A stretch of 6,397 nucleotides of DNA from Trebonia sp. (GTDB lineage Bacteria; Actinomycetota; Actinomycetes; Streptosporangiales; Streptosporangiaceae), in assembly GCA_030038035.1 (NCBI GenBank), contig JASHPP010000475.1, forward strand, positions 1-6,397, in the 5' to 3' direction. The stretch's first letter is position 1, and each line of letters opens with the position of its first letter. Below are positions 5,573 through 6,397 of the stretch, one piece after another. Position numbers and translations under genes: made by a program. The notes below the pieces were generated by a model. The model ran no database searches, was not told the DNA's origin, and saw only the letters and a list, made by a program, of their open reading frames with translations.

Positions 5573-6079
5573 GTGACCGAAGCATATCCGGTACCTCCGT
5601 CCGGCCCGCGCCCGGCGCGCTGCCTGCGGGTCTTCCCTGGCGAGGCCAGGCAGGTGCCCCGGGTGCGGGCGTTCGTGGCGCGCGCCCTGGCCGGGTGCCC
5701 CGCCCGGGAGGCCCTGCTGACCTGCGTGTCCGAACTAGCCGCCAACGCCGTCACGCACACCGCCTCCGGGGCCGGCGGGGCGTTCACCGTCGAGGTGTGC
5801 TGGCCAGCCCCGGGCGTGGCACGGGTGGCCGTCACCGACGCGGGCGCCCCGCGCGGACCGGTCCTGGCCGCGGCCTGCCGCCAGCCGGCCCAGGCGGACG
5901 GCCAGGCCACTTCCGCCCCCGCCAACGCCCCCGCGCTCGCCGAAGGCGGCCGCGGCCTGCTGCTCGTCGCTGCGTGCAGCAGCAGGTGGGGCTACCGCGA
6001 CGCCGACGCGGGCACGGGCCGCATCGTGTGGGCGGAGGCGACATGGCCGGTGGCCGTAGCCGCGAGCGCTATACCGTAG
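5573..6079 (+). CDS. ATP-binding protein of the RsbW/SpoIIAB anti-sigma-factor kinase type (GHKL fold)
   Basis: This 168-aa single-domain GHKL ATPase belongs to the large actinobacterial RsbW-like group, whose members bind sigma factors or phosphorylate anti-sigma antagonists. The N-box is SELAANAVTHTASG (53-66, Glu54 and Asn58 for Mg-ATP). The G1 region is VTDAGAPRGP (87-96) and the G2 region is EGGRGLLLVAACSSRWGYR (124-142). About 25 residues rich in Ala, Pro and Gln (97-122) form the ATP-lid region, longer and of lower complexity than in SpoIIAB. The N-terminus RCLRVFPGEARQVPRVRAFV is the usual first strand and helix. Start GTG 5573 is chosen by its ribosome binding site; GTG 5564 would add three residues. 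No sigma factor or antagonist (STAS) gene adjoins it in the window, so its partner must be encoded elsewhere. It is transcribed away from the catabolic operon and toward the XRE gene. Confidence 0.85.
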   Translation: MTEAYPVPPSGPRPARCLRVFPGEARQVPRVRAFVARALAGCPAREALLTCVSELAANAVTHTASGAGGAFTVEVCWPAPGVARVAVTDAGAPRGPVLAAACRQPAQADGQATSAPANAPALAEGGRGLLLVAACSSRWGYRDADAGTGRIVWAEATWPVAVAASAIP

Positions 6080-6105
6080 CGAGCATCTCGGATTCGAGAT
6101 ACCGT
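6071..6105. repeat. ATACCGT direct repeats flanking the dyad
   Basis: ATACCGT occurs at 6071-6077 (overlapping the ATPase stop) and at 6099-6105 (just before the XRE start), 28 bp apart. Together with the dyad between them they form a compact candidate regulator site. A chance repeat of 7 bp is possible. Confidence 0.35.
6085..6100. promoter_or_regulatory. Dyad ATCTCG-GATT-CGAGAT before the XRE gene, candidate autoregulatory operator
   Basis: Perfect 6-nt arms with a 4-nt centre lie 12 bp before ATG 6113, in the 33-nt gap after the ATPase gene. XRE/HigA-type proteins usually repress their own promoter by binding such short dyads. A possible -10 element TACCGT (6100-6105) overlaps its right arm and would place the transcript start at or next to the ATG, suggesting a leaderless mRNA. 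Confidence 0.45.
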
Positions 6106-6112
6106 TTGATGT

Positions 6113-6379
6113 ATGGACGAGCCTGACTACCCGGCGCTCCCCGGGTTCCGCGAGATCGCGCTTGGCCGCATGTCGGCCGAGCGCGCCAGCCTCGTCCGCG
6201 ACCTGGTGGCCCAGCGCCAGGCGGCCGGCCTGTCGCAGACCCAGGTCGCCGCGCGGATGGGCACCTCCCAGTCGGCGGTCGCGCGCCTGGAGTCCGGCGC
6301 GACCGACGTCCGCGCCTCCACGCTCGAACGGTACGCGGCTGCCGTCGGCTCCGAGATCACCTGGAAGTTGCATGGTTGA
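6113..6379 (+). CDS. Small XRE-family (HigA-like) helix-turn-helix protein
   Basis: This 88-aa protein is a DNA-binding regulator of the XRE/Cro-CI type. Residues 28-60 contain the helix-turn-helix: LVRDLVAQRQAAGLSQTQVA, then RMGTSQSAVARLESG, with SQTQVAARMG as the first helix and TSQSAVARLE as the recognition helix. The C-terminal block DVRASTLERYAAAVGSEITWKL (65-86) is the strand-forming tail seen in HigA-like antitoxins and related solitary regulators. The length is normal for the group. It follows the ATPase gene by 33 nt. No toxin gene of the RelE/HigB type lies upstream, where it is usually found. There is no Shine-Dalgarno sequence before ATG 6113, which fits a leaderless transcript; ATG 6170 would remove the N-terminal 19 residues that are normal in the family. 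Its role as an antitoxin or a solitary regulator is undecided. Confidence 0.88.
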   Translation: MDEPDYPALPGFREIALGRMSAERASLVRDLVAQRQAAGLSQTQVAARMGTSQSAVARLESGATDVRASTLERYAAAVGSEITWKLHG

Positions 6380-6397
6380 CCACCGATTCCTCGCCCC
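6372..6397 (+). CDS. Possible start of a further gene, partial at the right edge
   Basis: An ATG at 6372 overlaps the XRE stop by 8 nt in another frame and follows GGAAG (6363-6367) at a 4-nt spacer. Only eight full codons (MVDHRFLA) are visible before the window ends, so this could be a coupled partner of the XRE protein or nothing at all. Confidence 0.25.

Overview
The window comes from a high-GC actinobacterium, by eye a Streptomyces or Streptosporangiales type. Support for this is the very GC-rich third codon positions, several GTG starts, long spurious antisense ORFs, and an RsbW-like kinase-fold protein followed by a small XRE regulator, a pairing style typical of these bacteria. No rRNA, tRNA, CRISPR array, insertion sequence or phage gene is visible.

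Positions 1-3958 hold a tightly packed minus-strand operon of five genes. In transcription order these are two tandem paralogous class II aldolase/adducin proteins (3958-3206 and 3222-2503, overlapping by 17 nt), a stand-alone MetE-catalytic-domain-like zinc protein (2506-1343, joined by a GTGA overlap), a transketolase N-terminal TPP-binding subunit (1320-586) and a transketolase C-terminal subunit (552 to beyond the left edge). All the expected metal and cofactor motifs are present. The set looks like a catabolic module that handles C-C bonds (aldol cleavage or decarboxylation, then ketol transfer) together with a zinc-thiolate or methyl-transfer step. I cannot name the substrate, and no transporter, kinase or dedicated regulator lies inside the window.

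Positions 3959-4235 are non-coding. They contain a plausible minus-strand promoter with a perfect 12-bp palindrome between its -35 and -10 elements, a second dyad just upstream, and a GC-rich hairpin in the presumed leader. A separate 12+12 bp inverted repeat (1301-1326) sits on the start codon of the transketolase N-subunit gene, where no ordinary Shine-Dalgarno sequence exists.

Upstream on the same strand lies a FluG-type amidohydrolase (5423-4236), which may be a separate transcription unit. It diverges from a plus-strand pair: a small GHKL ATPase of the anti-sigma-factor type (5573-6079) and a short XRE/HigA-like DNA-binding protein (6113-6379) with a dyad and flanking direct repeats just before its start. 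An overlapping ATG at 6372 may open another gene that runs off the right edge.
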